Assembly: GCF_018342475.1 (NCBI RefSeq)
Contig: NZ_JAEMUD010000003.1
Location: 248,001-312,000, forward strand
From: Parachlamydia sp. AcF125
GTDB taxonomy: Bacteria; Chlamydiota; Chlamydiia; Chlamydiales; Parachlamydiaceae
Length of the DNA stretch: 64,000 nt
Direction of reading: 5' to 3'
The notes below the pieces were generated by a model. That model was not told the origin of the DNA and made no database searches. It worked only from the letters and a program-made list of their open reading frames with translations. Shown here piece after piece: positions 19,322 to 31,049 of the stretch. The position numbers and the translations under genes were made by a program. How positions within the stretch are numbered: position 1 is the first letter of the stretch; every line of letters begins with the position of its first letter.

Positions 19322-22300
19322 TTAAACTACACTTTCAAAATCAAAGACAAGCTCTTCTTCATGGTCTTTATCAACAAATTTCTTCACGCGCTTATGCCGC
19401 TCGAAACCTGTTCCTGCTGGAATGATATGCCCCATGATGACGTTTTCTTTGAATCCTAACAGATAGTCTGTCTTTCCTGCACAGGCAGCTTCAGTCAAGA
19501 CACGGGTGGTATCTTGGAAGGATGCGGCAGAAATAAACGATTCTGTTCCTAAGGAAGCCTTTGTGATACCCAATAAAACAGGCGCTGCCTGAGCGGATTT
19601 TCCACCTTCTTTTGCAACTTTCAAGTTTTCATTTTCAAAGTCTTTCTTATCCACTTCTTCGCCGTAAAGCAAGCTTGTATCACCTGGATCGACAATACGC
19701 ACTTTTTTCAACATTTGACGAACAATGATTTCAATATGCTTATCGTTAATGTCAACACCCTGTAAGCGATAAACTTCCTGCACCTGGTTAACGAGGTATT
19801 TTTGAAGCTCACGCACGCCGCAAATTTCCAAAATTTCATGAGGGATGACCACCCCATCTGTCAACTGCTGACCCTTAATGACATGGTCACCACGCTGAAC
19901 AATTAAGTGCTTAGTTTGAGGAATCATATGTTCCTCTTCCATCCCGGTTGTTTCGTCTCTTACCACAAGAATACGTTTATTCTTATGAAGGCGGAAATCA
20001 ACCACCCCATTCATTTTTGCAATCTCAGCAGAGTCTTTGGGCTTACGCGCTTCAAACAGCTCAGCCACGCGAGGAAGCCCCCCTGTAATGTCCTTCGTTT
20101 TTAACGCTCCGCGAGGCAAACGCGCGAGCAACGTACCAGCTGTGGCAAACTGCCCTTCTACCACCGAAATAATCGCTCCCGATGGAATGGGGTAGGTCCC
20201 GATCAACTCTTTGCACTCTTGGTCCGCATAAATCACGATTTGCGGATGCAATTCGCCGCGGTGCTGCTTTACAATCAGCTCGACCTGGCCCGTTTGCTTA
20301 TTTGTATCCCGCTCTGTGGAGATCCCTTCCACAAGGTCTTCATACTTCACAAACCCAGGACGATCGCAAATAATGGGAATATTATGCTGTTCCCATTCCG
20401 CAATCTTTGTATGAGGCTTACTCTTACTTCCATCAGCTACTAGGATACGTGTCCCTAATTCCAGCGTAAATGTTTGAAGAGGCTCGATTGACTTGGTAGA
20501 GAGCAGTTTTTTATACTCTTCTAAAGAACGCCCTTCGTCTCTGACAATATTTAAAGATCCATTCTTATTGAGAACCACCCAATTTCCGTCGTCGTTTTGC
20601 ACAGTGCGTAGATCTGTGTAAATCACGATCCCTTCAAATTCAGATTCAATCTCAGGGCTTAAACTTGCCGAAGCGATACCCCCTAAGTGGAACGTTCTCA
20701 TCGTCAACTGCGTTCCTGGTTCACCAATGGACTGCGCAGCGATAATCCCTACAGCTTCACCCATGCTGACCTGGCGGCCATTAGCCAGGTTAACCCCATA
20801 GCATTTTGCGCAAACCCCGCGTCTTGTTTCGCAGGTCAACACAGAACGAATTTTCACACTTTCAATACCCGAGTCGTCAATTGCTTCAGCTTGCAGGATG
20901 GTCAAGGTATCCCCTGTCTTTGCTAAAAGCTTAGTGCTGTCTCCCGGCAGGTAAACATCGTCGCATACAGTTCGTCCGAAAATACGATCTTTTAAAGGAA
21001 GTAGCTCTTCTTGACCTTGTTTAATGGGAGAGACTTCGATTCCATTCAAAGTTCCACAATCTTCTTCTGTGATAATCACATCTGAAGCGACATCAACGAG
21101 ACGACGTGTCAAGTAACCAGAGTCCGCCGTTTTTAAAGCAGTATCGGCAAGACCTTTACGCGCCCCGTGGGAAGAGATATAATACTCGTGTACAGTTAAG
21201 CCTTCTCTAAAGTTAGAAGTAATCGGAGACTCAATAATCGCCCCCGACGGCTTCGCCATCAATCCACGCAAAGCGCCAAGCTGCTTAATCTGCGATTTGT
21301 TACCTCGCGCTCCAGAGTCCATCATCATAAATAACGGATTTAACTGAGACTCGTTAACTTCGCTAATCAGCTTGAAAAGCTCTTCAGAAAGATTTTCTGA
21401 AACTTCAGACCAAATGCTAATTGTTTTAGACTGACGTTCACCATCGGTAATGATCCCATCTTCATACTGCTTTTTAACCAAAGCTACGCGCTGATGAGCT
21501 TCTTCCAAGATTTGCTCTTTATTAGCAGGGATTCTAACATCACAAACCCCCATTGAAAGAGCAGCTTTAGTTGCTTCTAAGAATCCGAGGTTTTTCAAGT
21601 TATCTAGAAAACGAACAGTTGCTTCTAAGCCAACTTTTTTATAGCAGCGCATCACCAAATCGCCCATTTTCTTTTTAGGCATGCTGTAGTTTTGAAAACC
21701 AAGCTCTGGCGGTACAATCGTGTTAAACAATACACGGCCAGGAGTTGTTTCAATAATTCCATTTTCTGTACGTAGCTTAATCTTCTCGTGGATATGCAAA
21801 CCATACTGATCGGAATCTTTGGATCCTTTGCGATCTTGGCGTGCTTCAGAAGACGCCAATGCCATTAATACCTCTTGAGAATCTCGGAAAACACGGGTTT
21901 TGTAACCGTGATCTTCCGGAATATAAAGAGGATCGCACATTAAGTAGTAAAGGCCTAAAGTCATATCCTGTGAAGGAACCGCAGCTGGTCTTCCAGAGGA
22001 TGGTAAGAAAATGTTATCTGGAGCCATCATAAGCAGCTTAGCTTCTAATTGAGCTTCTACAGAAAGAGGAACGTAAACAGCCATCTGGTCACCATCGAAG
22101 TCGGCATTAAATGCTGAGCAGACAAGAGGGTGGATGCGGATCGCTTTACCTTCGATTAACACAGGTTCAAATGCCTGGATACCAAGGCGGTGCAAAGTAG
22201 GTGCACGGTTTAGGAGGACTGGATGCCCTTTAATGATGTCTTCTAAAACGTCCCAAACTTCTGGAGCATGCCGTTGAATCATTTTCTTAGCAGACCGGAT

Positions 22301-23467
22301 CGTATACACATATCCTAAATCTTTCAAACGTTTCACAATGAAAGGTTCGAATAATTCAAGCGCCATCAATTTTGGCAGGCCGCATTGATTGAATTTCAGC
22401 TCTGGTCCCACAATAATAACAGAACGCCCAGAATAGTCTACACGTTTACCCAATAAGTTTTGACGGAAGCGACCTTGTTTTCCTTTCAACATTTCGGAAA
22501 GAGATTTCAAAGGACGGTTTCCGGCCCCCATCACTGGATGACCATGACGGCCATTATCGAACAATGCATCCACAGACTCTTGCAGCATCCGCTTTTCATT
22601 GCGTACAATCACTTCTGGAGTCTTCAATTTCAAAATGGCTTTTAAACGGTTGTTTCTATTAATTACACGTCGATACAAGTCATTTAAGTCTGAAGTCGCA
22701 AAACGGCCACCATCTAAGGGCACCAAAGGACGAAGTTCAGGTGGAATAACCGGAACACAAGACATCACCATCCAGTCGGGCCTATTATCGGATGAAAGGA
22801 AGCTTTCTACAATTTTCAAGCGCTTTGCCAGCTTCATTCTAGCTTGAAGAGATTTGGATTTACGCAATTTCTCTTTAAGGTCGACAAGCAACCCATGTAG
22901 GTCTTCAGAGCGCAATAGCTCGCGAATCGCTTCACCCCCCATCATAGTCACAAAAGCATCTCTCCCCCATTTTTCTTGGGCTTGTCTAAGTTCTGTGTCA
23001 GTCAATAACTGCTTTTTCTCCAAATCAGTTTGGCCTGGGTCTACCACCACATGCTCTTCATAATAAATGATCCGTTCGAGATCAGTTGAAGACATTCCTA
23101 AAACGTTCCCAATACGGGATGGCATTGTTTTGAAAAACCAAATATGGACAACGGGGACTGCTAAATCGATATGGGCCATTCTTTCGCGGCGCACTTTTGA
23201 TAGAGTTACTTCTACTCCACAGCGGTCGCAAACAATCCCTTTGTGCTTAATTTTTTTGTATTTTCCACACGCACATTCCCAATCGCGAGTGGGGCCAAAA
23301 ATTTTTTCGCAAAAAAGGCCACCTTTTTCAGGTTTAAAAGTTCTATAGTTAATCGTTTCAGGCTTTTTAATTTCGCCGTGAGACCATTGATTCCGAATGA
23401 CCTCATCGGAGGCAATCTTAATTGTCAGCTTGTCAAATTGCCCGTCTTGCTGATTATTTTCTGACAT
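19322..23467 (-). CDS. rpoC: DNA-directed RNA polymerase subunit beta'
   Basis: Largest core RNA polymerase subunit, 1381 residues, close to the chlamydial norm. Seen: N-terminal zinc ribbon (CACGKYKK...CDRCGVE), the active-site magnesium loop NADFDGDQM near residue 460, the bridge-helix/trigger-loop region ([25 protein letters not shown] motif family), a second zinc site ([13 protein letters not shown]), and the C-terminal clamp/omega region. It lies downstream of rpoB across a 207-base gap holding an inverted repeat. Transcription comes from the ribosomal-protein side. ATG 23467 gives MSENNQQDG, with AGGAGA upstream. Confidence 0.98.
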   Translation of the reverse strand: MSENNQQDGQFDKLTIKIASDEVIRNQWSHGEIKKPETINYRTFKPEKGGLFCEKIFGPTRDWECACGKYKKIKHKGIVCDRCGVEVTLSKVRRERMAHIDLAVPVVHIWFFKTMPSRIGNVLGMSSTDLERIIYYEEHVVVDPGQTDLEKKQLLTDTELRQAQEKWGRDAFVTMMGGEAIRELLRSEDLHGLLVDLKEKLRKSKSLQARMKLAKRLKIVESFLSSDNRPDWMVMSCVPVIPPELRPLVPLDGGRFATSDLNDLYRRVINRNNRLKAILKLKTPEVIVRNEKRMLQESVDALFDNGRHGHPVMGAGNRPLKSLSEMLKGKQGRFRQNLLGKRVDYSGRSVIIVGPELKFNQCGLPKLMALELFEPFIVKRLKDLGYVYTIRSAKKMIQRHAPEVWDVLEDIIKGHPVLLNRAPTLHRLGIQAFEPVLIEGKAIRIHPLVCSAFNADFDGDQMAVYVPLSVEAQLEAKLLMMAPDNIFLPSSGRPAAVPSQDMTLGLYYLMCDPLYIPEDHGYKTRVFRDSQEVLMALASSEARQDRKGSKDSDQYGLHIHEKIKLRTENGIIETTPGRVLFNTIVPPELGFQNYSMPKKKMGDLVMRCYKKVGLEATVRFLDNLKNLGFLEATKAALSMGVCDVRIPANKEQILEEAHQRVALVKKQYEDGIITDGERQSKTISIWSEVSENLSEELFKLISEVNESQLNPLFMMMDSGARGNKSQIKQLGALRGLMAKPSGAIIESPITSNFREGLTVHEYYISSHGARKGLADTALKTADSGYLTRRLVDVASDVIITEEDCGTLNGIEVSPIKQGQEELLPLKDRIFGRTVCDDVYLPGDSTKLLAKTGDTLTILQAEAIDDSGIESVKIRSVLTCETRRGVCAKCYGVNLANGRQVSMGEAVGIIAAQSIGEPGTQLTMRTFHLGGIASASLSPEIESEFEGIVIYTDLRTVQNDDGNWVVLNKNGSLNIVRDEGRSLEEYKKLLSTKSIEPLQTFTLELGTRILVADGSKSKPHTKIAEWEQHNIPIICDRPGFVKYEDLVEGISTERDTNKQTGQVELIVKQHRGELHPQIVIYADQECKELIGTYPIPSGAIISVVEGQFATAGTLLARLPRGALKTKDITGGLPRVAELFEARKPKDSAEIAKMNGVVDFRLHKNKRILVVRDETTGMEEEHMIPQTKHLIVQRGDHVIKGQQLTDGVVIPHEILEICGVRELQKYLVNQVQEVYRLQGVDINDKHIEIIVRQMLKKVRIVDPGDTSLLYGEEVDKKDFENENLKVAKEGGKSAQAAPVLLGITKASLGTESFISAASFQDTTRVLTEAACAGKTDYLLGFKENVIMGHIIPAGTGFERHKRVKKFVDKDHEEELVFDFESVV

Positions 23468-23536
23468 GCATGTCTCCTATATAAATTGGCCGTATGCACA
23501 GGCATTAAAGAGGCATTTTATTTTTAAATGTCGCGA

Positions 23537-23650
23537 GGTGTGCCTCATTCACCCAGGACACACAGAGACTACATAGAACTGTCGGCTCGTTAATTGACTG
23601 ATGTAGCTTTCTGTGTGCCTTGTGGCCCTGTAGTGAATCACTTCACACGT
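23537..23650. repeat. Imperfect inverted repeat in the rpoB-rpoC gap
   Basis: Left arm about 23537-23575 and right arm about 23601-23650 share, in inverted order, the blocks GTGTG, ATTCAC, CAGG, ACACAGA and CTACAT, around a loop of about 25 bases. The right arm carries about 10 extra bases. The repeated CTGTGTG / CCTTGTGG wording resembles dispersed CACAGAG-type repeats known in several bacteria. It may be a mobile miniature repeat, or an RNA structure in the transcript between rpoB and rpoC. Confidence 0.6.
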
Positions 23651-23674
23651 CACAGTATGTAATTTACATAAATG

Positions 23675-26600
23675 TTAGACAGATTCTGTACGAATATCAA
23701 GGCCTAAGCCTTGCATTTCCTTAATTAACACATTAAAGGATTCCGGAGTCCCAGATTGTAGGAGGTTTTCCCCTTTTACAATTGACTCGTAAATACGCGT
23801 ACGCCCGGAGACATCGTCGGATTTCACCGTCAACAATTCTTGCAGCAAGTGTGCCGCACCGTAAGCCTCTGCGGCCCATACCTCCATCTCCCCGAAACGC
23901 TGCCCCCCCATTTGGGCTTTACCGCCCAAGGGTTGTTGAGTCACAAGCGAATAAGGCCCAACCGCTCTTGCGTGAATTTTGTCCGCTACAAGGTGGCTGA
24001 GTTTAAGGATGTAGATGTACCCCACAACTACCGCGCTATCAAATCGGTCTCCCGTGCAACCATCGTACAAGTAAAACTTACCATCAGATGGCATACCTTG
24101 TTTTTTCATCATTTCCCAAATTTTATCTTCTGGAAACCCTTCAAAAACAGGACTCTTCACATGAATTCCTTGCTTTTTTGCTGCAAAGCCGAGGTGGGTT
24201 TCGAAAAGCTGCCCCATGTTCATACGAGAAGGCACACCTAAAGGATTGAGGATAATTTCAATCGACTCCCCATTTGACAAGAAAGGCATATCTGCTTCTG
24301 GAACAATTTTAGAAACGACCCCTTTGTTTCCGTGGCGACCAGCCATTTTATCCCCAACTTGCAACTTACGCTTGGAAGCCACATACACTTTTACTTGTCG
24401 AATAATGCCTGGGTCTAGATCCGTATCCCCTTTGCGCATAAATTCAATCTCAGTCTTATACTGTGTTTCAAGAGTCTGCGTTGCAATTTCGTAATCATGC
24501 AAGAACTGCTTAAGTGTATTGTAAATGGGGTTATCGGGCATTAAGAGATTTTCAACATTCTCTTTTTCGAGCTCCTCAATCAAATCTTGAGTGATTAGCA
24601 TCCCCTCTTCAATAACCACTTCAGCGGTTTTACGGTGCACAATTGTTCCCCGTGCTGTTTCGTTAAGGAGAAGAGCTCCAATTTTTTCACGCCGCTCTGT
24701 GCGTAGTTCAGCCTGTTTTTGTTTGTATTCTTTTTGAATATCTTTCAAGCGAGAAGCTTCTTCTACTAACTCATCGTCTGTTTTAGATAAACGATCCCTG
24801 CGGCTAAAGACTTTCACGTCCATAACCACCCCTTCTGTGCCAGGAGGAACGGTTAAAGAGGCATCTTTTACATCAGCTGCTTTCTCGCCAAAGATGGCGC
24901 GTAAGAGACGTTCTTCTGGGGCAAGCTCTGTTTCAGATTTTGGGGTAATTTTTCCAACGAGAATATCCCCAGGCTTAACTTCTGCCCCAATGCGGATAAT
25001 GCCGTCTTCGCCTAAGTTTAGCAAAGCTTCGTCAGACACATTTGGAATATCGCGTGTAATCTCTTCCTTTCCAAGTTTGGTATCGCGCGCTGTTAGCTCA
25101 AACTCTTCAATATAAATCGAAGTATAGGCATCTTCCCGCAATAACTTTTCAGAAATGATGATCGCATCCTCATAGTTATAACCAAACCATGGCATAAATG
25201 CGACTAGCACGTTTCTTCCGAGAGCAATTTCCCCTTTATCCGTGGCTGGCCCATCTGCAATGACATCGCCAGCTTTCACTTCATCGCCAATATTGCATAG
25301 AGGCTGCTGATTAATGCATGTGCCTGCATTGGATCGCAAAAACTTTTTCAAGTAATAAGTTTTTTTATCCAAGCGGTTGGCCGTTGGAGAAATGACAATC
25401 TTCAAACCATCTACATATTCCACCACCCCATCTTCTTGGGCAATCACCACTGAGCCAGAATCCCGGGCTGCACGCGCTTCTAGGCCTGTCCCCACAATAG
25501 GAGCTTGAGGTCTAAGCAAGGGCACCCCTTGACGTTGCATGTTAGACCCCATTAGAGCACGGTTCGCATCGTCGTGTTCGAGAAATGGGATTAAGCCTGT
25601 GACAATCGAAACTAATTGTTTTGGAGAGACATCCATATGTGTAGCTTTGGATGATTCAATTTCTAGCGGTTCACCTCTCCAACGTGCCCAACAAATAGGC
25701 TCGGCAAACATTTTGAATTCATCCAGAGGGGCGGAAGCTTGCGCAATCACGCAACGCTCTTCTTGATCCGCTGTCATGTACTCAATTTCGTCTGTTACCA
25801 CTCCGTCTCGAACGATTAAGTAAGGGGTCTCGATAAATCCAAATTCATTGATTTTGGCAAAAGAGGAGAGCGAAGTAATCAAACCAATGTTCGGACCTTC
25901 CGGTGTTTCAATCGGACAAATACGCCCATAGTGGCTAGGGTGAACGTCACGAACCTCAAAGCCGGCACGATCCCGATTTAAACCACCTGGCCCCAGAGAG
26001 GAAAGTCGACGTTTATGGGTCAGCTCAGCAATTGGATTTGTTTGATCCATAAATTGAGACAACTGAGAACGCCCAAAGAAGTCTTTTAGCACTCCAGACA
26101 AACCTTTGGCAGAGACGATTTTTCCAGGAGTAAGCGTATCGGAAGAGAAGTCAAATAAGTTCATTCTTTCCCGAATGATTTTTTCCATTCTGGCTAAACC
26201 AATGCGGCATTGATTTTGAATAAGCTCGCCCACAGATCTTACACGGCGATTGCCTAAGTGATCAATATCGTCCACATAAGTGTCTTCTTTATTTTGCTTT
26301 AAGCTAATTAAGTACTTTAAAGCCCCGATTACATCTTCTTTTGTCAATGTCACAGTTTTAAGCTGTTCATCGTCAATTTCTAAGCCTAATTTCGAATTAA
26401 GCTTGTAACGCCCCACTCGCCCGAGGTTATAACGCTTAGGATCGAAGAAAAGACGCATAATGGCAGAGCGAGCATTTGACAAGGTGGCAGGCTCCCCTGG
26501 CCGAATCTTGCGATAAAAATCTTTAAGGGCACTTTCATAAGAATCGGTGGGATCTTTAGAAAGCATCTTAATAATCGGACTCGTTTCATCCGCATCTTCT

Positions 26601-27430
26601 GCAATACGGATCACCTCAATGCCTGCATCGATCATGCGCTTAAGCATCGCAGTGGTGAGTTTTTCCCCCGCTTTTCCAAAAACAGTGCCACTTTCTTCAT
26701 CAAGCGCGTCTTGCGCTAAGATTTTTCCAACTAAATCAGAAAGATCTTTGTCATTCTTTAATTTAATTTTACGTGTGCTGAAAAACTCCTCGATGATATC
26801 GGCATTCGTGGAATAACCTAATGCCCGAATAAAGGTAGTGGCTAAAATCTTTCGGCGCCGTTTCTTGCGGTCGATATAAATATGAATCAAATCATTTGAA
26901 TCAAAAGCCCCTTCTAGCCAACTTCCGCGATAAGGGATAATCCTGAAGGAATAAATCCAATTTCCACGCATATGGCGTTCTTGCTCAAAGCAAATCCCAG
27001 GAGAACGATGCAACTGAGACACCACCACTCTCTCGGCGCCATTGATAATGAAAGTTCCTTTTTCGGTCATAACAGGAATAGTCCCCATATAGACTTCTTC
27101 CTCTTTAATCCCTGTCTCATCTGTTAAACGAAACTTGACCTTCAACGTAACGTTGTAAGATATCCCTCTTCGAATGCATTCGTCAGGGATATACTTAGGA
27201 ACACCTAAGCTATAGGATAAAAATTCCAGGGTTGTTTTTTCGTCGTATGATTTGATAGGAAAAATTTCGTTGAAAACTTCTTGCAAACCTATGCTTTCCC
27301 GTTCATTGGGGAATAAATTTGCTTGTAAGAATTGATTGTAAGACTTGACTTGAATTTCAATGAGGTTGGGAAGATCAATAATCTCTTCCTTTTCAACAAA
27401 ACTCACCCGATGCGGCGGCCTTTGCAACAT
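23675..27430 (-). CDS. rpoB: DNA-directed RNA polymerase subunit beta
   Basis: Second-largest RNA polymerase subunit, 1251 residues. The rifampicin-binding cluster is plain ([12 protein letters not shown], then [11 protein letters not shown], near residues 453-476). The residues equivalent to E. coli Ser512, Gln513, Asp516, His526, Arg529 and Ser531 are kept, which predicts a normal drug site. Other conserved blocks: [39 protein letters not shown] and the C-terminal [13 protein letters not shown] hairpin and 285-base gap separate it from rplL upstream. Confidence 0.98.
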   Translation of the reverse strand: MLQRPPHRVSFVEKEEIIDLPNLIEIQVKSYNQFLQANLFPNERESIGLQEVFNEIFPIKSYDEKTTLEFLSYSLGVPKYIPDECIRRGISYNVTLKVKFRLTDETGIKEEEVYMGTIPVMTEKGTFIINGAERVVVSQLHRSPGICFEQERHMRGNWIYSFRIIPYRGSWLEGAFDSNDLIHIYIDRKKRRRKILATTFIRALGYSTNADIIEEFFSTRKIKLKNDKDLSDLVGKILAQDALDEESGTVFGKAGEKLTTAMLKRMIDAGIEVIRIAEDADETSPIIKMLSKDPTDSYESALKDFYRKIRPGEPATLSNARSAIMRLFFDPKRYNLGRVGRYKLNSKLGLEIDDEQLKTVTLTKEDVIGALKYLISLKQNKEDTYVDDIDHLGNRRVRSVGELIQNQCRIGLARMEKIIRERMNLFDFSSDTLTPGKIVSAKGLSGVLKDFFGRSQLSQFMDQTNPIAELTHKRRLSSLGPGGLNRDRAGFEVRDVHPSHYGRICPIETPEGPNIGLITSLSSFAKINEFGFIETPYLIVRDGVVTDEIEYMTADQEERCVIAQASAPLDEFKMFAEPICWARWRGEPLEIESSKATHMDVSPKQLVSIVTGLIPFLEHDDANRALMGSNMQRQGVPLLRPQAPIVGTGLEARAARDSGSVVIAQEDGVVEYVDGLKIVISPTANRLDKKTYYLKKFLRSNAGTCINQQPLCNIGDEVKAGDVIADGPATDKGEIALGRNVLVAFMPWFGYNYEDAIIISEKLLREDAYTSIYIEEFELTARDTKLGKEEITRDIPNVSDEALLNLGEDGIIRIGAEVKPGDILVGKITPKSETELAPEERLLRAIFGEKAADVKDASLTVPPGTEGVVMDVKVFSRRDRLSKTDDELVEEASRLKDIQKEYKQKQAELRTERREKIGALLLNETARGTIVHRKTAEVVIEEGMLITQDLIEELEKENVENLLMPDNPIYNTLKQFLHDYEIATQTLETQYKTEIEFMRKGDTDLDPGIIRQVKVYVASKRKLQVGDKMAGRHGNKGVVSKIVPEADMPFLSNGESIEIILNPLGVPSRMNMGQLFETHLGFAAKKQGIHVKSPVFEGFPEDKIWEMMKKQGMPSDGKFYLYDGCTGDRFDSAVVVGYIYILKLSHLVADKIHARAVGPYSLVTQQPLGGKAQMGGQRFGEMEVWAAEAYGAAHLLQELLTVKSDDVSGRTRIYESIVKGENLLQSGTPESFNVLIKEMQGLGLDIRTESV

Positions 27431-27656
27431 GATGAAGGACTCCCTGGTATAGCTTGAATTAGGACATTGCCCTTGGCAAAACTTTTACTCAAAGATAAAC
27501 TTGGAGGCGTGCTGCCACCCAGTTTGGCATCTTAGTGAATGAGTTGTTTGCAAGGAAATACTATAACAATTGAGATTTTCTTTATTTTTGAAAAAAATCT
27601 GAATTGAAATACTATTTTATTGCAGACTTAGCTGCCATTTGATTAAATGCCGAAAT

Positions 27657-27692
27657 CCCAGAATCATGACATTTTACGGTCATGACTCTGGG
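27657..27692 (-). promoter_or_regulatory. Intercistronic hairpin between rplL and rpoB
   Basis: 14-bp arms (CCCAGAATCATGAC and GTCATGACTCTGGG) with one mismatch and an 8-base loop lie 24 bases after the rplL stop. On the minus strand no U-run follows, so it is not a full intrinsic terminator. E. coli has an attenuator and RNase III site in the same position; a similar role in balancing ribosomal-protein and polymerase expression is inferred. Confidence 0.6.
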
Positions 27693-27715
27693 TTATTAAG
27701 TTCTAGAAGTAGGCC

Positions 27716-28105
27716 TTACAGACCTTTCAAAGTAACTTTGCAACCAGCTGCTTCGATTTTCTTCTTGATCTCTTCAGCTTCTGCTTTAGGAGCTGTTTCT
27801 TTTAAAACTTTTGGAGTGGATTCAACCAGCTCTTTTGCTTCTTTCAATCCAAGACCAGTGATCTCACGCACAACTTTAATTGCACTGATTTTCTTGTCAT
27901 CAGCAACTTTTTCTAGCGTAACTTGGAAATCAGTTGCTTCAGCTGCTGCAGGAGCTGCACCTGCCGCTGGAGCTGCAGCCACAACTGCTGCCGCTGCTGC
28001 CGCTTTAACTCCCCATTTTTCTTCTAGGGCAGTTTTTAACTCCGCCATTTCTAAAACTGTCAATTGGCTGAGCTGCTCCACGAGTTCTTCTTTTTTATTG
28101 CTCAC
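27716..28105 (-). CDS. rplL: Ribosomal protein bL12 (L7/L12)
   Basis: 129-residue stalk protein that recruits translation factors to the 50S subunit. N-terminal dimerisation helix, a flexible Ala/Pro hinge (residues ~34-56), and the C-terminal domain with [18 protein letters not shown]-type sequence (here KVVREITG). It follows rplJ after 20 bases in the usual order. Confidence 0.98.
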   Translation of the reverse strand: MSNKKEELVEQLSQLTVLEMAELKTALEEKWGVKAAAAAAVVAAAPAAGAAPAAAEATDFQVTLEKVADDKKISAIKVVREITGLGLKEAKELVESTPKVLKETAPKAEAEEIKKKIEAAGCKVTLKGL

Positions 28106-28125
28106 GATATTACCTCACTAAATTA

Positions 28126-28665
28126 CTAAGCTTCTGTTAATGAATTGTTCTCGTCGTTTTCTTGCTTGCATTTGTTGTCTAAGCAATACACAACGCTTGA
28201 TACGATGGCTTCCATCACGGATAAGGTGTGCGACATTGGTGCTTCGAAGACACTCAGTAACTGCGCTCTCATCTCATTCATTGATGGCAACTTGGATAAT
28301 TTCTCAACATCTTCGCTGTTGTACATTCTTCCATCAAAGCGTCCACCCATTACATTAATGGCTTTGTTTTCATCTTTGAATTTGAAGACAACTTTAGCGG
28401 TTTCGACAGGATCTTTACCCGCAAAAACGATTCCAATATGACCTGGAAGAGCTTGGAGATCTAATTTGATTCCTACGCAATCAGCAGCCCGCACTAAAAT
28501 ACGCTTTTTCACCATTTCAATGTTTCCACCCAGAGTTGAAACTCTGCGTCGGAAATCTGCCACGGCGTTTGCAGCTAATCCCATGTAATTGATAATCACA
28601 AAGGAATCAAAATTTTCGATTTGACTCTTGATTTCATCCAAAAGAAGGTGCTTTTCTTTTCTCAT
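28126..28665 (-). CDS. rplJ: Ribosomal protein uL10
   Basis: 179-residue protein that anchors bL12 dimers to 23S rRNA. The N-terminal rRNA-binding domain (MRKEKHLLLDEIKSQIENF) and a C-terminal helical bL12-binding region are recognisable. The tail after about residue 165 is acidic and polar (CKQENDENNSLTEA). It lies between rplA and rplL. Confidence 0.96.
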   Translation of the reverse strand: MRKEKHLLLDEIKSQIENFDSFVIINYMGLAANAVADFRRRVSTLGGNIEMVKKRILVRAADCVGIKLDLQALPGHIGIVFAGKDPVETAKVVFKFKDENKAINVMGGRFDGRMYNSEDVEKLSKLPSMNEMRAQLLSVFEAPMSHTLSVMEAIVSSVVYCLDNKCKQENDENNSLTEA

Positions 28666-28680
28666 CTTTCACTTACTCCT

Positions 28681-29382
28681 TTATGATGAACCAACGGCTT
28701 TGCGTAGATCGATTTTAAATCCTGGTCCCATCGTCGAAGAGATGACCATGGAAGCTAGAAATTCCCCTTTAGCTGCCGCTGGCTTAGCTTTTTGCACTGC
28801 GCTTAGAAAACTTTGAATATTTTCTTCTAATTTTTCTTGAGCAAATGAAAGCTTACCAATCATGCAGTTCACCACACCGTGACGATCGATTTTAAACTCA
28901 ATTTTACCACTTTTGAGTTCTTGAATCGCTTTTACGATATCGTTTGTGACAGTTCCTGCTTTAGGAGTAGGCATTAAGCCTCGGGGTCCGAGAACTTTAC
29001 CTAATTTTCCTACATCTCTCATCATGTCTGGGGTGGCAATCACTGCGTTAAAATCAGTCCATCCCCCGCTAACTTTTTCAAAAAGTTCTTCGTTACCCGC
29101 GTAATCAGCACCAGCAGCTAAGGCTTCTTTCACCTTATCGCCTTTAACAAAAACAAGAATTTTCATTAATTTACCTGTGCCATTCGGTAGTGACACAGTT
29201 CCGCGAACGCTTTGATCCGATTTGCGAGGGTCAACGCCTAGTTTTAAAGAGATGTCCACTGACTGATCAAACTTGACCGTGGGGCATTTCTTTAACATCT
29301 CGATTGCTTCTGCTACACTGTATGCCTTGCGAACATCAAATGTATTGGCAATCTCCCGAATTCTTTTACTTGGACGGCCCAT
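28681..29382 (-). CDS. rplA: Ribosomal protein uL1
   Basis: 233-residue L1-stalk protein of the 50S subunit. Characteristic [11 protein letters not shown] start, [20 protein letters not shown], the second-domain [15 protein letters not shown] motif and the C-terminal SSTMGPG loop are visible. The frame is open back to 29412, but ATG 29382 has AAGAAGG just upstream and gives the family-standard N-terminus; the longer form would overlap rplK. Confidence 0.97.
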   Translation of the reverse strand: MGRPSKRIREIANTFDVRKAYSVAEAIEMLKKCPTVKFDQSVDISLKLGVDPRKSDQSVRGTVSLPNGTGKLMKILVFVKGDKVKEALAAGADYAGNEELFEKVSGGWTDFNAVIATPDMMRDVGKLGKVLGPRGLMPTPKAGTVTNDIVKAIQELKSGKIEFKIDRHGVVNCMIGKLSFAQEKLEENIQSFLSAVQKAKPAAAKGEFLASMVISSTMGPGFKIDLRKAVGSS

Positions 29383-29392
29383 TTTACCTTCT

Positions 29393-29821
29393 TTACTCGT
29401 TGACGAGTTCAATTCCCATAGAACGCGCGGTTCCTAATACACAGTTAGTAGCAGCTTCCAAACCGTTCGCATTCATATCTTGCACTTTAGCTTCGGCAAT
29501 TTTTCTTGCTTGCGAACGGGTGATCTTCCCTACTTTGTTACGGTTAGGAATGGCAGATCCTTTTTCAATGCCCACTGCTTTTTTCAGCATTTCAGCTACA
29601 GGAGGCTTTTTACAAATAAATGAAAACGTTTTATCATGATAAACGTTAATCACTACTGGCAGAACGTCGCCAGCCATCGCTTGTGTTTTCGCATTAAATT
29701 CTTTGCAGAACGCCATGATATTGACGCCAGCGGAACCCAAAGCTGGACCAATTGGTGGCGCTGGGTTTGCTTTACCTGCAGAAATTTGCAGCTTAATCAC
29801 TTTAACAATTTTTTTAGACAT
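29393..29821 (-). CDS. rplK: Ribosomal protein uL11
   Basis: 142-residue GTPase-centre protein. The proline-rich N-terminus ([22 protein letters not shown]) and the C-terminal rRNA-binding domain ([17 protein letters not shown]) are intact. Full family length. Located between nusG and rplA. Confidence 0.98.
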   Translation of the reverse strand: MSKKIVKVIKLQISAGKANPAPPIGPALGSAGVNIMAFCKEFNAKTQAMAGDVLPVVINVYHDKTFSFICKKPPVAEMLKKAVGIEKGSAIPNRNKVGKITRSQARKIAEAKVQDMNANGLEAATNCVLGTARSMGIELVNE

Positions 29822-29878
29822 AAACCCTCAATCTTTCTATTAGGCGTTTACAGCGAGGCAACTGTTAACGCATCATTT

Positions 29879-30427
29879 TTATGTGTTTTCCGCATCAGCA
29901 GAAATTTCTTCAACCTGCATAAATTCCAAATCATCTACACGTGTATCGCGCCCAAAAATGGAAACCAAAACACTTAAGCGACCTTTGTCATGAAAAACTT
30001 CAGTAACTGTCCCTACAAAGTTAACAAAAACACCATCGACAATTTTTACACGATCGCCTACATTAAACTTATGGCGCTGGGTAACAGTTTGTTTTTTGTC
30101 TTCAAGATCTTTAAGAATCTCTTCAACCTCTTTTTCAGTTAAAGCTGTGGGTTGATCTCCACCTAAAAAATCTACAATACCAATTGTATTTTTTACATAA
30201 CTCCAAGATTCATCCGTTAACGTCATCTTGATCAGTAAGTAACCGGGCCACAGCCGTTTTTCCACAACTTTTTGCAAACCGTTTTTCACTTCTGATACTT
30301 TCTCAATGGGTAAGACGACTCTTTCAATGAGCTCACTCATCCCTTTGTGTTCGCGATGCTCTTCAAGATTTTTTTTCGCTTTTTTTTCTTGCGAAGAGAT
30401 TGCTTGAACGACATACCATTTATGCAT
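29879..30427 (-). CDS. nusG: Transcription elongation/antitermination factor NusG
   Basis: 182 residues. N-terminal NGN domain (KWYVVQAISSQEKKA, LWPGYLLIKM) and C-terminal KOW domain (FNVGDRVKIVDGVFVNFVGTV). It binds the RNA polymerase clamp and couples it to Rho or ribosomal protein S10. The secE-nusG order ahead of rplK is the common bacterial one. Confidence 0.97.
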   Translation of the reverse strand: MHKWYVVQAISSQEKKAKKNLEEHREHKGMSELIERVVLPIEKVSEVKNGLQKVVEKRLWPGYLLIKMTLTDESWSYVKNTIGIVDFLGGDQPTALTEKEVEEILKDLEDKKQTVTQRHKFNVGDRVKIVDGVFVNFVGTVTEVFHDKGRLSVLVSIFGRDTRVDDLEFMQVEEISADAENT

Positions 30428-30475
30428 TGTTTTACCGTAATCCTTGCCGGTTGAAATGTTTAATTTGACTTAGCG

Positions 30476-30748
30476 TTATCCTGCAATTAAATGCACAACA
30501 TTTCCCAATCCCGCGAGAATAGTTTGAATGAAAACATCCATTATATAAATTCCGATCCCAAAAGCAAAAGTCGCTCCCACTACAATTTTTGCATAGGCGA
30601 GAAGTTCTTCCTGGCTCGTCCAGGTAATTTTCTGGAATTCTGCTTTGATATTTTCTAAAAACCCAAAATCTTTTTTAGTGGTAACAGAACTTTCTTTCGG
30701 AGAGACTTCAGACACCTGTTGCGTTTTTTTGACTTCCATGGCGTTCAC
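30476..30748 (-). CDS. secE: Preprotein translocase subunit SecE
   Basis: 90-residue SecYEG subunit with one membrane segment near residues 52-75. The conserved amphipathic region before it (IKAEFQKITWTSQEELL) matches SecE. The start is GTG 30748 with GGGGGT 5 bases upstream; an ATG three codons later (30739) has poorer spacing. It lies between tRNA-Trp and nusG, as in Chlamydia. Confidence 0.92.
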   Translation of the reverse strand: MNAMEVKKTQQVSEVSPKESSVTTKKDFGFLENIKAEFQKITWTSQEELLAYAKIVVGATFAFGIGIYIMDVFIQTILAGLGNVVHLIAG

Positions 30749-30906
30749 ATTTACCCCCGAAAAATTGTCGCTATGAATTGCTTAGTATACATTTTTGGAC
30801 TGAGAAGAAACGAAGTGTACTAAAACTTAAAAATTAAATCAACCGATTTCTTCTAGGACTCTGTTTGCTTTATTTTACCCAGTTGATTCGAAACAAAAAA
30901 AACAAA

Positions 30907-30979
30907 CGAGTGCGGAGGGACTCGAACCCCCGACCGGCGGCTTTGGAGACCGCAGCTCTACCAACTGAGCTACACACCC
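30907..30979 (-). tRNA. tRNA-Trp (anticodon CCA)
   Basis: 73-nt cloverleaf on the minus strand. Acceptor GGGTGTG pairs with CGCACTC (with G-T pairs); anticodon loop CTCCAAA with anticodon CCA; T loop TTCGAGT. Discriminator G; the 3' CCA is not encoded. It sits between tufA and secE, as in Chlamydia. Confidence 0.96.
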
Positions 30980-31049
30980 TTAAAGAAGACCACTCAGCGA
31001 ATGGTCTCCTGTAAATTTACTCAGGAAATTAAAATGATTTCCAGTTGAA

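Noticed and set aside
27639-28121. 160-codon plus-strand frame rich in Ala and Ser
   Set aside because: Antisense shadow of rplL; the Ala-rich part mirrors the rplL hinge.
29383-29412. Longer rplA start
   Set aside because: Overlaps rplK and the ribosome-binding site for ATG 29382.
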